A DNA stretch of 64,000 nt from Brachyhypopomus gauderio (lineage: Eukaryota > Chordata > Actinopteri > Gymnotiformes > Hypopomidae): positions 20,344,985-20,408,984 of the forward strand of contig NC_135219.1 of NCBI RefSeq assembly GCF_052324685.1, in the 5' to 3' direction. Below, in pieces: positions 12,422-24,180 of the stretch (positions within the stretch are counted from its first letter, which is position 1; every line of letters begins with the position of its first letter). A program made the translations under genes and the position numbers. The notes under the pieces were generated by a model that was not told the DNA's origin, searched no databases, and was given only the letters and a program-made list of their open reading frames with translations.

Positions 12422-12689
12422 ACAGTGCTGCAGATTGCAGACTACCTGACTGTGGTCTGCCAGTCAGGTAGTCAACAACCAAAGATGATTAAATATATAA
12501 AAGTTCATTATCTAGAATGGCATATATTAAATCTTGAGATCTTGAGGCAGACAAACTGATATGACAGAAGTATATGATCAAACTGTTTATATCTCTCCCA
12601 TAAATATTCTGGATCCCTCTCAAAATACAGCTATAAACAAGATTATCACAAGTAGCATATGACAATTGACTCCAAACATTTCCTGGTAT

Positions 12690-13745
12690 AATAATAATAA
12701 TAATAAACATTTTATTTAAAAGCGCCTTTCAAGCCACCCAAGGTCACTCACTGTACATAAAGCAAAAATATAAAACAATACAAAAAGATTAAAGTAAAAG
12801 AAATAAACATCAGCAAAAATAAGTAATGGAACAGAAGCTCAAGTAGGATATGCTAATTGAAATAGGTGAGTCTTAAGGCCAATTTTAAACATGGACAACG
12901 ACGCACAGGCACGGAGCTCTGGTGGACGGCCATTCCACAGCTTGGGACCAGCAACACTGAACGCCCTATCCCCAACAGTACGCATCTTAGAAAACAGAAT
13001 TTTAAGTAGATTTGTGTCCGAGGAGCGTAGAGTACGAACTGGAGAGTAAACATGGAGTAAACTACATAAATAGGGAGGAGCAGTGCCATGTATGGATTTA
13101 TATACCAGTATCAACAACTTATACTGTATTCGATACTGCACAGGAAGCCAGTATAGGTGTTTCAATATAGGAGTAATATGAGCCCAAGATTTCGAGTGCG
13201 TCAAGACTCTCGCAGCTGAATTTTGCACAGCTTGCAAGTGATTCAGTACTCGAGCTGGTAGACCATACAAAATAGCATTGCAATAATCGATTCTGGATGT
13301 TACAAATGAGTGAATAACTTTTTCAGCAGCTGTAGTAGAGAGGAAAGGGCGAATCTTCGCAATGCCCCTTAGATGGAAAAAAGCTGTCTTGCATAGATGT
13401 TTAATATGAGGTTCAAAAGACATGGCAGAGTCGAAATTAACACCCAAGTTTCTGATCTGACTTGATAGTGAGACAGAAAGATTTGGGACAGAGAAGACAG
13501 CACCAGCAAATTATTTCATAATTGCTTGTGTAGATATTAACATAACCTCGGACTTGCTCATGTTCAGGCTCAGGAAATTCTCCTTCATCCATACCTGAAC
13601 ATCAGTCAAGCAGTCACTCAAAATAGATGGCGAGGGATTAAGAGTTGGTTTGGTACATAAATAAATCTGAACATCATCAGCATAGCAGTGAAATTGCAAT
13701 CCATGCCTCCTAATGATATCGCCAAGGGGAAGTAAATACAGTCAC
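12690..13745 (-). mobile_element. L2-like LINE, 5'-truncated
   Basis: In minus orientation the coding part begins with an RT block containing CYADDVQIYL (13699-13511), breaks frame, and resumes as 202 aa (13447-12839) with RIDYCNAILYGLP, HWLPVQYRIQYKLL and a DRAFSVAGPKLWN block near the C terminus. These are the conserved RT thumb and tail segments of L2/CR1-clade LINEs. The 3' end (aaagcgccttt region) has an (AAT)n-like tail at about 12690-12708. The endonuclease and N-terminal RT are absent. Confidence 0.8.
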
Positions 13746-14451
13746 GGTCACGGTACTGATCCAGAATGCAGCAGCAAGGCTTGTCTTCAATCTACCCAAG
13801 TTCACTCGTGTCACTCCACTGCTGCGCTCCCTTCACTGGCTTCCCATGGCTGCTCGCATACAGTTTAAAATTCTGATGCTTGCCTACAAAGCCAAAAATG
13901 GACCAGCTCCTTCATACCTTATGGCAATGGTCAAGAGTCGATCTGCACCTCGAGCCCTTCGCGCTTCAAGTACGGCTCGGCTTGACCCGCCATCCCTCAA
14001 GATTCATGGAAGACACGCGACAAGATGCTTCTCTGTCCTGGCTCCCAGATGGTGGAACAAACTTCCACTGGCTATCCGAACAGCGAACTCTCTCACGGTT
14101 TTCAAACGCAGACTGAAGACCCATCTCTTTGTAAAGCACTTATAAGCACTAATCTACTGAAGCATTGGTATAAATCATAATTGCGCTTTATCTCTGGGAA
14201 CACTTGCTAATGTAGTCTTGTAGGTATTTCAGTCTTGCTAGGTAGTGCTCTATGTCTAATCTTATATTTTGTTGTCTTCTTTCTAGGTATCAGCACTGGC
14301 AACTGTTTATGGCAGTGCTTGAGCTCGTGTAGTTTGGACTTAAACCTGTTTATACTAGATAGAGATGCATATTCTGACTAAACACTTTGCACTTTTGTAA
14401 GTCGCTCTGGATAAGAGCGTCTGCTAAATGCCGTAAATGTAAAATGTAAAA
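13741..14451 (+). mobile_element. L2-like LINE 3' end with classic tail
   Basis: The plus strand encodes the C-terminal LINE block (IQNAAARLVF, HWLPMAARIQFKILMLAYK, RWWNKLPLAIR, RLKTHLF) ending near 14145. The 3' tail is aagtcgctctggataagagc, then gtctgctaaatgcc and short TGTAAA-type repeats, typical of fish L2. It is inserted directly before the transposase-like sequence at 14452, so it cut that coding region. Confidence 0.85.
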
Positions 14452-15060
14452 TTTGGAGAGCTGTATGGCCCTAAATTTGTCTCCTACAATGTTCACAATT
14501 TAGTGCATCTTGCACAAGATGTAAAAAACCATGGTGCTCTCGACAGCTTCAGTGCTTTCCAATATGAAAACAACCTGAATAAAATTAAAAAGCTCATTAG
14601 GAAACCTAGCTGTCCTCTGAGTCAGATTGTAAAGAGACTATCAGAGAAACCATGGAGTGACAGCATGGAGAAAAAGACAAGGGTGACAAAAGAACATACC
14701 TCTGGTCCTCTTTCACCACCTTCCTGTGGTGCAACACAGTACAAAGAACTGGCAACCTCACTCTTCACTGTCAAACTTGACCAAGCCAACAGTCAACTTT
14801 ATTTGAGAGGAAAAGTTGTCAAGGTTAAAAATATTGTGTCTTACAGGAATGAAGTATATGTTGCATACAGTACATTTGAGCAGCATGAACCATTCTTTCA
14901 ATATCCACTGTCATCATCGACATTTGGCATACATTTGGTCCATGGACAGACAAGAATGATAAATTACTGCAAAGTAAATCAAATAGAGGGGAAGGCCTTT
15001 GTTATTCCATACAAAGACAAATTTGTGTCAATTCCACTTTTGCATGCAAAAAAGCAGTAA
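14452..15060 (+). pseudogene. C-terminal part of a CACTA-like transposase
   Basis: The frame is open from the L2 junction and reads YGPKFVSYNVHNLVHLAQDV, then SFSAFQYENNLNKIKKLIRK and a C-terminal half ending HAKKQ. The pattern 'YGPxFxSYNVHxLxHL...SAFxxEN...KxxxRKP' is what I associate with the ends of animal EnSpm/CACTA-type transposases. The catalytic N-terminal portion is missing, cut off by the L2 insertion. There is no ATG at the open end, so it is a remnant and not an independent gene. Confidence 0.6.
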
Positions 15061-15295
15061 ATCGCCCTTCAGAACTTGGAATCATATGTTATATATATAT
15101 TTTTGCAGATAGTACTGCAAGCTACACATCAAAAGGTTCTGATATGTTCTAAAATACTAATATACTTTTAGTATTTTGTGATCAACAATGAGATCAAAAA
15201 TAATTTATTAGATCATAAATCTAATTTTCGTATTACCTAATTTTATGCCGCAATATCTGATAATGAAAAATGTTGTTATAGATAATCATTATAAC

Positions 15296-16800
15296 TAGGG
15301 ATGCAAATGATTAATCGACTTTCGATTAATTGTCGATTAAGACGTTACTCGATCAAAATGTATTAATCACGATTAATCATTAGAGAGCGCTCCTGTATTA
15401 ACTTGAACAGAGCGTAAGAACGAGAGGTGAACACGTGTCGCGAAAGACCAGAGTGGAAAACAAAATGAAGCGGGCGAAAAGACGTGCGGTGTGGGACCAT
15501 TTTGAAGCGTGTTCGGGAAACGAGGCAGAAACTGCGTAATCCAGAAAATCCCAAGGAGGGAAACTTTATTTTCCACGCAACTCAAACAATAGCACTGTTC
15601 TCTTCCCCTCCCCTGGCGCGCGCAGGCGCCGCTCTCCCAGTGTCACTTAAAGGGCCAAGTGCCTGTCTGTTAGGGAACTCGCTGCGAGGAGTAGTAGTCG
15701 CTACAATTTCAACATTGTTAATTTAGGCAAAGAAGTCAAATGTTCTGTGTGTAATGCGGTATTGAAGTACAACAGTTCCACTAGCTCACTCAATTATCAT
15801 TTGAACACCATGCTTGCAGCTGTCCTGCATATCACCAGTGCACCTGGTCAACCTAAAATCACAGCTACACTGGGAAGGCGAGCGTTTTCGAAGCTCGCTA
15901 CAAAAAATACGAGTGAGCTAAAAACAAAGCTATCTACTGCTACTACTGTAGCCCTTACAACAGATTATTGGACGGCTCTAACAACAGAAAGTTACATTAC
16001 TGTGACGTGCCACTACACTGACGAGAACTGGCAGCTAAAATCTGCAGTGCTGATTACGACGAACATGTCGGGTAGACACACCGCTGACAGTTTAACTGAC
16101 AAGCTCAATGATGTTGTGGAAACTTGGGCACTCTCCGGTCGCGTTACAGCATGTGTTCACTACAAAGCTAGAAACATTGTCCAAACATGGGCTCAATAAT
16201 ATTCTGTTTGGCTCTCTATTTAATTTCTTCTTTTTTTTAAACATTTTTTTAAATGTTTAATGTTTCAAATTGAACTGAGCCAGTCCTTAATTTATTCCTT
16301 TTTTAAAATGAATGTATTTTGTTATACCATAAAAATTTCCTCATGCATAATTACTTGAGCAATATATAATATAATACAATATCATTATCATAATATAATA
16401 TATACTTTTTGAACAAAGTGTTTTAACTACACTGCTCAAAAAAATAAAGGGAACACTTAAACAACACAATGTAACTCCAAGTCATCCACACTTCGTGTTC
16501 AGATAGGAAGCAACACTGATTGTGAATCAATTTCAACTGCTCTTGTGCAAATGGAACAGACAATAGGTAGAAATGAGAGATTTTCAACTGATTTCAAAGA
16601 TTTTTATTAATTGAGATCTAGGATGTGTTATTTTAGTGTTCCCTTAATTTTTTTGAGCAGTATATTTAGCTGATATTTTTAAAAGCCCTATTGAAACACT
16701 GAAATTCAGGTGAAAAACCCCGCTTATCGATTAATCGAAAGTCAATCGATAAGATCAGTCAACTAACGATTAATGAATTAATCGATAATTTGCATCCCTA
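15296..16800 (+). mobile_element. Non-autonomous hAT relic (TAGGGATGCAAAT ends)
   Basis: Inverted ends TAGGGATGCAAAT and ATTTGCATCCCTA are flanked by the 8-bp TSD attataac (15288-15295 and 16801-16808). The interior still encodes a transposase N-terminal part at about 15720-16198 (CSVCNAVLKYNSSTSSLNYH, ALTTDYWTALTTESYITVTC), recognisable as a BED-type finger and the start of the hAT catalytic fold. The rest is missing. A Tc1-like MITE sits inside it. Confidence 0.9.
16430..16662. mobile_element. Tc1/mariner-type MITE
   Basis: The ends CACTGCTCAAAAAAAT and, reversed, AATTTTTTTGAGCAGTA form inverted repeats flanked by TA dinucleotides (16428-16429 and 16663-16664). It is 233 bp long with no ORF. 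It is inserted into the hAT relic at 15296-16800 and is therefore younger. Confidence 0.85.
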
Positions 16801-16812
16801 ATTATAACAAAT

Positions 16813-17099
16813 GATGTTATAGATAATCATTATTCTTGATGCGCTACATGTCATGGTACAGAGGGCCCATACCGTGAGATGTAGAGCATCAAGAATAATG
16901 ATTATCTACAGCAGGGGTCGGCAACCTTTGAGACACGGAGTGCCAACTTTAACATGTCTAGTCAATGAGTGTGCCGAGTGGCGAACGTAACTTGTTGAGC
17001 GGGGGGGACATAAAAATCTCTGTCTGAGATTTTTTGCTGATGCTGGTCCAGCGTGACGCGTGCCATAGGTTGCCGACCCCTGATCTACAGTATAACATC
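16813..17099. repeat. Long palindrome interrupted by a MITE
   Basis: Arms at 16821-16842 and 16886-16907 are perfect 22-bp reverse complements (gataatcattattcttgatg core). If the MITE at 16912-17082 and one TSD copy are ignored, the arms extend outward through gatgttata. This looks like a foldback MITE. Confidence 0.7.
16912..17082. mobile_element. hAT-type MITE, 171 bp
   Basis: The ends CAGGGGTCGGCAACC and GGTTGCCGACCCCTG are inverted repeats, flanked by the 8-bp TSD atctacag (16904-16911 and 17083-17090). It has no coding potential. It is inserted in the right arm of the palindrome. Confidence 0.9.
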
Positions 17100-18154
17100 C
17101 ATTTTTTTAAATTAAAACATTGATTTCAAGCTTTTGAATGGTTGTCTAGATGGAAGATTATTTATTTAGGTATTATCCGACAGAACACATTTAATTTTCG
17201 GGTCTGGGGTCTGGCTTCACAGTACAGCTTACAATGTACCTCATAGTGGAGTTTGTTAAGGAGGGGCAAACTGGACCAGTGGCAAAGTCCTGGTATATGG
17301 ATGGGTTCTCCTGGTGGCCTCCCTATAAAGATCAAAGCCGACTTTTAAAAAGTGTTAAAAAAGCTGAGGTTCCCCAGCCAGATAAAGGGTGGAAAAAACA
17401 CAGTGTGCGAATCCTTTATGAATCAGGTAATAAAGACATGCATATGTTAACATATACAATACAAAATATTATTAGTGTCATGTGGTCCTGCCTCCCCCCT
17501 GTCAGTCTTGTCTTTTGTTTTGTTCTCTGTGTGTTTGAGTGTCTTTTATTTTGACATTCCTAGTTGTCTCCTAGTTTCACACCCCTGCTGTGTTCTCTGC
17601 CCCTCGTTATCACTGTCAGGTGTGCCTTGTTGTGTCTAGGGCTGTTGCGATAACCGCAGTATAGCAATACCGCGCTATTGACGAGAAAATCGCAACGTAC
17701 GGGAATTAACCGCAACAACCGCAATATTTGTGTTTTTTCCCATGCGAAAGTGCCTGTGCAAGAGTTAAAGTCATTTTCCCATCAACCCCCTGTTATCATC
17801 CGGTGCAGCTGATCAACAATCCGTCTCCTTTTTTCAAAGATGGAAACTACGGCAGATGCTCTGGTCAAAAAACAAAACGCGACTTCGCCGGTTTGGGAGC
17901 ATTTCGGGTTCAAGTCAAATCCACGCAGATCCACTCGCCTGGTGGCGCGTCAATGAGGCTACATGTGCTACATTTGTGCAACAAGCACACCATCAGAGCG
18001 AGTTTTTAGTACTGCCGGGAATATTGTTAGCCCTTTCCGCTCCTCACTGAAACCACATAAGGTGAATATGTTGGTTTTCTTAGCGCGCAACAGGGACGTG
18101 ACAACTCAGGTTTAAGCTGAGACGTTATTCTTCTGGTTAAGGAAAGATTTCGTT

Positions 18155-21152
18155 TAGAGATGGAACAATAGATCGGACATGGATCGGAATCGGCCGATAT
18201 TTAATAAAAAATAAAAGATCGGGATCGGCGATATCTCTCCATTTTGACCGATCTCGTTAAACAAATTCATAACCGCTTCATAACCGCAGCTTGATGAAGA
18301 GTCAAGAATTACATCATTAGTCTTGTGTAATACCTTATCTGACCACTAGACAGAGACATACTGTATTATACTTTCATCTTCAACAGAACACACGAGAACA
18401 AGTCAATCATTTTACCGCATGTGCTGACAAAAATGTCGTGTGTCTGGCAGTTTTTTACAATAAGTAACACGGACTCGTCCGTGGCATTTTGTAATACGTG
18501 CAAGAGTAAGGTATCTCGTGGTGGATTGAAGAAGGCAGCATTTAACACAACTAATTTAATTCGGCACTTAAGAGTGCACCATGCCGCTTTATATAGCGAG
18601 TTTGAGCGAACAGCAAATGAAGCGCGAGCGTCTTCTAGCAAAAAACAAATAACCCAGCGAACTGTGCAGACTACATTTGACCGGTACGAAAAGTACAGCA
18701 GCAACAGCCAAAAGGCCAAATCAATAACAGCTAAAATGATAGAATTTATAGCGCTAGATAATCAGCCCTTCTCAGTTGTGGATGACGTGGGATTCCGACG
18801 TTTAATATCCCACCTGGATCCACGATATGATATTCCCAGTCGGAAATACTTTTCAGATATTGCTCTTCCAGAGCTGTATCAAGTGGTTTACGGCCACATA
18901 GACCAACTTATGAAAAGTAATATCACATCACTGAGTTTCACAAGTGATATATGGAGTTCCGACGTCAGCCCCTCCTGCATGTTAAGCTTAACAGCGCAGT
19001 GGATTGATGCAGACTTTGAGCTACGTAGCGTCGTTCTGCATGCACGTGAGTTCACAGGTTCTCACACAGCTAGTGCTCTGATGGCAGAGTTCGACAGCAT
19101 GTTCCAAATGTGGTCAATTCCAAAAAATAAAATACATGTTATCTTGAGAGACAATGCACGAAACATCACAAAAGCAATGCACGATGCTGAACTGCCGAGT
19201 TTGCCCTGCATGGCACATTCAATACAGCTAGTAGTGAATGAAGGGATTTTGTCACAACGCAGCATCAGTGATATTGTGGCAACTGGAAGACGGATTGTTG
19301 GCCACTTCAAACACTCATCTTTGGCTTATTCACGCCTTCAGAGTATACAAACTCGGCTGAACCAACCGGTCAAAAAGCTTCAACAGGATGTTCCGACAAG
19401 ATGGAACAGCACCTATTATATGTTACAGAGTCTATTGGAACAAAAACATGTGTTGGGTGCTTACGGAGTTGAATATGATTTACCGGCCACTTTCACCACC
19501 AGTCAGTGGGGGGTTATTGAAAACATTGTGTCGTTACTCTCACCATTCGAAGAACTAACTAAAGAAATTAGTGCTTCCACCGCTACAGCTGCCGACGTGA
19601 TACCCGCAATCGGAGCTTTAAAACGTTTTTTACAGAGTAGTTCTGAAAAGGATCACGGTGTAAAAACATCAAAAGCTACCCTTTTGGAAGCAACCGAACA
19701 GCGGTTCAGCACCATAGAGGCAGAGAGGCTGTACAGTGTGGCTACACTCCTAGACCCGAGGTGAGATGGGGAAATAGCTATTTAAATAGTATTTTTAATA
19801 CACTATGCTTTTTATGCCTGAGTATAACATACACAGAAACGTTTTAATATAAAGTATAAAGTATATATAAAGTTTCCGCACCATAATGCACCGGCTTATA
19901 TTAACTTCACTCTGGTCATTAGATTATTGTCGTCAGAAACTGTGACGTACATGAAATGAGCCACTAGTTCATTGTAGTCATTAAACTGTTGTTTTTATTG
20001 ATTGAGGGAAATGAGGGTTAAATAAGTAAACAGAAAATTGTAAATAAAACACATAATAACGTACACAGTACATCGACATAACGAGCGCACGTACGGTGCG
20101 TGTTACGTAATGTTCTATACGGATTTTAGAACTCACAAGAATTATAAAACGCAACACAGATTTTTGAGAAAATGTAAAGGCTTTTAGGTTCGTATTATAG
20201 TGCGGAAAATAATACAATCAACATTTTTCATTAGTCAGATTTAACGTTTACCTTGTGTTATTTTTAAATGTCAGATACAAGGACCGGTATTTCTCCGCTG
20301 AATTAAAATCAAGGGTAAGGGATGAGCTCATGGATGTGTTGAGTGCACAGACAACCCAGTGTTCCGGTGAAGAAATGCCAGGACCCAGTCAGGACAACAC
20401 TGAGAGACCAACAGAAACACCACGAAGGCCGTCATTATCTACATTTTACAACGCAATGCTGGAGGAAAGCAGAGAGGTCAGAGAGAACAACAGTCCGATA
20501 GCATCCCAAGTGCGTTGCTATCTTTCAGAGGCTACGATTCCGCGGAGTGCGCAACCATTTTCGTATTGGAAAATTAATAAAGAGCGTTTCCCTGCACTTG
20601 CCGAAGTCGCACGTGATTTCCTCTCCGCACCCTGCACAAGCGTGGACAGTGAGCGTTTGTTTAGCGCTGCTTCAAACATTTTGACCGAAAAGAGGAACAG
20701 ATTATCCACGGATAAGGCTGAAATGTTACTCTTTATAAAGCGTAATTTGCCTTTATATTTAAGCATTACGAAGCATTAAGCATAAGCATTATGCAAACTT
20801 AAGCATTAAGTATTTTTTTTTATTTTTTTATAAGTGTTCAATAACGGCAGTTTTGACCGCATTATAATTATTTTAGCACTTTAATGATTGCAGTCTTGGC
20901 AATATTTGATTGATTGTTAATTTTTTATAAGATTTGGTATGTTTATGTAGATAAGTTGTAGTTTATTTGGATGGTTTGTTTATAATGGTAATAAATATGT
21001 TTCAACCATGCTTCATTGTTTGCTTATGGTAATATGGTAATACTGGTATTTAGCCCCGCCCAGCATCGGGATCGGGATCGGATCGGCAGATCTCACTGAA
21101 AGGAAATCGGAAATCGGGATCGGCCTCAAAAAGGCAGATCGGTGCATCTCTA
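18155..21152 (+). mobile_element. Autonomous-looking hAT transposon, 2998 bp
   Basis: The ends TAGAGATGGAAC and, reversed, ...GTGCATCTCTA match the hAT TAGAGATG-type terminus, and the perfect 8-bp TSD atttcgtt flanks it (18147-18154 and 21153-21160). Subterminal regions are rich in GATCGGNATCGG-like repeats on both sides, plausible transposase binding sites. It encodes a full-length transposase. Confidence 0.95.
18433..20779 (+). CDS. hAT transposase, BED finger, two exons, intact
   Basis: Exon 1 is 18433-19760 and exon 2 is 20275-20779, joined GT-AG across codon AG|A so that LLDPR runs into YKDRYF. The total is 1833 nt (610 aa plus stop) with no break. The protein opens with a BED zinc finger (C20, C23, H45, H49/H50), continues into the hAT RNase H-like core (FTSDIWSS; LRDNARNITKAM; CMAHSIQL) and ends with the dimerisation block (CTSVDSERLFSAASNI; KRNLPLYL). 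It resembles ZBED-type hAT transposases that act on the element's terminal repeats. GTG at 18421 lies in frame upstream, but ATG 18433 is the first ATG and starts just before the finger. Intactness suggests recent activity. Confidence 0.93.
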
Positions 21153-22510
21153 ATTTCGTTTTATTGATTTATTTATTAAATTCTCTTTTTGTGTTTAAAA
21201 TCTCGTTTTAAATATTTACCCTACACTTTTAAGAAAGCGAAAGAGCATGGGTTCTTACTGCATCTCATTTGACTTCTGTGTTCTCTATTTGACAATAAAC
21301 ACATATTTAACTGCTCTTAAAACTGTGTCTTCTTTGCAATTTAAAAACAATAAGAACCCCTTTACAATAAAAACAATAAAACAATTATATAGCTCTAAAA
21401 TTAAGATTTTAGACGACAAATTACGCATATCGCGTCATACCGCATATCGCGGTGTTGAGCCACCATAAATAACCGCAGGGGAAATTCTTTCACCGCGACA
21501 GCCCTAGTTGTGTCCCTTGTTTAGTTGGTATATTTAAGTCCTGTGTTTGGTCTTTGTGGTTGTGGGTTATTGAACGTTCTAAGTTGTACGTCATCAGTAG
21601 TAAGTTGTGAGAGATATGTTCTGGTTGTAAGTTCTGGTTTGTTGTTTATGATTTTTGTAGTACATGCTCTTTGTGTCTTTTCATGTTTAGCCGTTCTTGT
21701 CACCTCAGTTCTTTGTAATAGTATGTGTTTTTGTGTTAGTTATTTTGATTAAAGCTCCAAATCTGCAACTGCGTCCTACCTGCCCAGCCAATCTGTTACA
21801 ATTAGGACATAATCATAGCATGACAGATGGTTCTTTTTCATGGCTGTCATTATTTCCCCCCCCAGAATCATTTGATAAGGTTTTTTCTAAATGGAAAAAG
21901 TCGTGCTATACATCAGATGTTAACTCTGACACAGAGGTTCTAGGAAAGAGGTCAGCTGTGCATTCTGTACAATTAATGTTTTAAAACAGTTCTGTGATAG
22001 AATCAGTTATTAACATACTTTTACTTGTAGAAGAAAAGTATACTCTTCATCGGACGAAGATGAAACACCACCTATGAAGAAAACAAATTCCTTCTGCCCC
22101 AAGACCCCCAGCCCCACCACAGACATGTAGACAGTCTGGACCAACATATAATGGTACTGCATTTAACTTCACAATATGAATCACAGATTTCAAATGGGCA
22201 TGACATGCAAGAGATATGCAACAACATACTAAATATGACTGCTTTAATGTATATATCATTGCCATTTATCCAAAATAATATGGTGCCTTGAAATGAGGGG
22301 GGACTGGGTTAAAAAGAGTTCTAATTTCAACATAGTGAAACCGAAATGTAAGTCTGGAATGTGTACTTTAATTACATCTGATTTGTTTGAGATCATTTTA
22401 ACTGTGGAGCAACAACTACGTAAGGTCTCAAACTTAATTTTTTTTGCATCCTCAGCATTGGGCAGCACCTTCCAGTCAGGAGCAAGAGCAGAGCAAGAGG
22501 GGTGCAACAA

Positions 22511-22644
22511 ACCATCAGATGTTCATGGTATAATGCAGGATGTATTTAAATAAATACTACAGCATCTATAGCACAAACCATTAGATGTTCATGGTATAAT
22601 GCAGGATGTATTTAAATAAATACTACAGCGTCTATAGCACATGG
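22511..22644. repeat. 67-bp tandem duplication
   Basis: Two near-identical head-to-tail copies begin at 22511 and 22578 (core gttcatggtataatgcagga). They differ at few positions. It lies in an intron of the DUF4806-like gene. Confidence 0.9.
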
Positions 22645-22813
22645 CCAAATGAACAATCATTTAAACAATTTCCTGTAATTATAAAAAGCACAATATAAAC
22701 ATATATAAAAACAATATATTTTAACATTATATTTAGGAAGTCCACTTTCTCCATGGGAACACTCAGGCCATCATATGTCACAGAGTAAGTTTCATAAAAT
22801 GTTACAAAGGGTT

Positions 22814-23796
22814 TGTTACGGTCCTTTGTGCAAGATAGCTCGTTCTAAAAGGACGCAACATAAATAACCAAAACATCACACAGCAAGGTTCATTCATACA
22901 TGGTTCTTTTATCTTATTTGTGTTGTAATGTCCATATTCCATTTTCCAAGTACAATCATACAACATCATACAAATGAAATAACTTATGGAGACAACATCG
23001 AACGGGCTCGTGCCAAAATAACAACCAGAACAAGCTAAAGCCCTCCCCCGCTTTAACTACCCTAAACCAAAAGAAATAAACAAAAACACAATTCAATCGT
23101 CCCTAACTCCCTATTCTCTCACAAAACAGGAGAAAACGACGATTAAAATAAATAGGCACTTACCCAAACCAAAAATACAAATGAAACAACTACTTAGAAA
23201 AGAACATGGCCCCACAAGGTCTGATATGTCTGTAATAACTCATAAGGCGCATTAAAACACCTAAGCAGCTCTTAGTGCCTCGAGTATGGAGTAGCTATAT
23301 CTCGAGTCAGCAGTAAACGTACAAACACAAATCAGAAACCAGAGACCCACTCTACACAGCCTTGGCAATGTAACATCTCGTAAGGTGCGCTAAAACACCT
23401 ATCTAGCTCTCAACGACCGTAGTAGGGAGTAATATCTCAAATCGGCAGTAATATCTCGTAAGGTGCGTTAAAACACCTTTCTAACTCTCAACAACCGTAG
23501 TAGGGAGTAATATCTCAAATCGGCATTAACCCGAACATACACAAAACCACAATTCAAAACCCCACTGTAATGCATTGGTTAAAGAGGACCGCGTGGTGAA
23601 CTGTCAAACAATACACCACGGGCCACCATACGAAAGGCACAGACTCTTTAAAAAGGGGAACCAATTACAAAACAGCCAATCCCGTTGTTCCGTCATCAGC
23701 AGCACCTGTCTTCCATTTCGTCTCCAAACTCGCCCTGCAGTGGAAAACCTGCAAAAGAACACGCTAGCACACAACAAGCACTCCAGGCACGTAACA
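22814..23796 (-). mobile_element. Solo LTR with internal 78-bp tandem repeat
   Basis: The plus-strand ends are TGTTACGG and CGTAACA, flanked by gggtt and tggtt (5-bp TSD with one mismatch). In minus orientation an AATAAGATAAA stretch lies near the 3' side, which suggests minus polarity. Two 78-bp tandem units (23370-23447 and 23448-23525, core ctcgtaaggtgcg) and a decayed third (23231-23316) lie inside. There is no coding content. Confidence 0.65.
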
Positions 23797-23970
23797 TGGT
23801 TAAATGTTAAATGCGTTTCAAAAGTTGTTGTCATTGTTCCTTTCCATTTCATGTTCTATCTCTCCATCTGTAACCCTTATTCCCTAACTATCTACCAACC
23901 TATCTATAACTCTAACCATCTATCTACCTATTAATCTACCTACATCTCTCTTTCTATCTATAACCATTGT

Positions 23971-23973
23971 GTC

Positions 23974-24053
<80 letters not shown>

Positions 24054-24180
24054 TTCTCTATCTCTATATCTCTATCTATATATCTCTATATCTATATATC
24101 TCTATTTCCATCTATCTCTATCTCTATATCTCTGCGTCTATCTCTATCTAGCTCTATCTCTATCTCTCTCTCATTTCCAT
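23971..24180. repeat. (CTAT)n microsatellite, decaying to the right
   Basis: Uninterrupted CTAT units run to about 24050 and then degenerate into CTCTATAT-type variants up to about 24180. Long open frames across it are artefacts of the repeat. Confidence 0.97.

Larger units (their letters stand above)
17637..21506 (+). mobile_element. Deleted hAT element inside the solo LTR
   Basis: The ends TAGGGCTGTTGCGATAA and CACCGCGACAGCCCTA are inverted repeats, and the 8-bp TSD gttgtgtc flanks them (17629-17636 and 21507-21514). Two coding scraps remain: a BED-finger start from ATG 17840 (SPVWEHFGFKSN) and a dimerisation-domain end near 18003-18115 ([18 protein letters not shown]). The middle of the transposase is gone. 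A second hAT is inserted at 18155. Confidence 0.9.
17476..21800 (+). mobile_element. Solo LTR containing nested hAT elements
   Basis: Left part 17476-17636 (TGTCATGTGG...) and right part 21515-21800 (...AATCTGTTACA) join into an LTR of about 447 bp with TG...CA ends and an attaaag polyadenylation-like motif near the 3' side. The 5-bp TSD attag flanks it (17471-17475 and 21801-21805). No internal retroviral coding sequence remains, so it is a solo LTR. It lies in the first intron of the DUF4806-like gene. Confidence 0.85.

Noticed and set aside
17476-17636. Reading the solo LTR and the 25380 element as one family
   Set aside because: Their termini (TGTCATGTGG and TGTCACGCTACGG) and interiors differ; only the generic TGTCA start is shared.
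23973-24056. Possible CRISPR-like array because of regular repeats
   Set aside because: These are simple 4-bp microsatellite units without spacers, in a eukaryotic genome.
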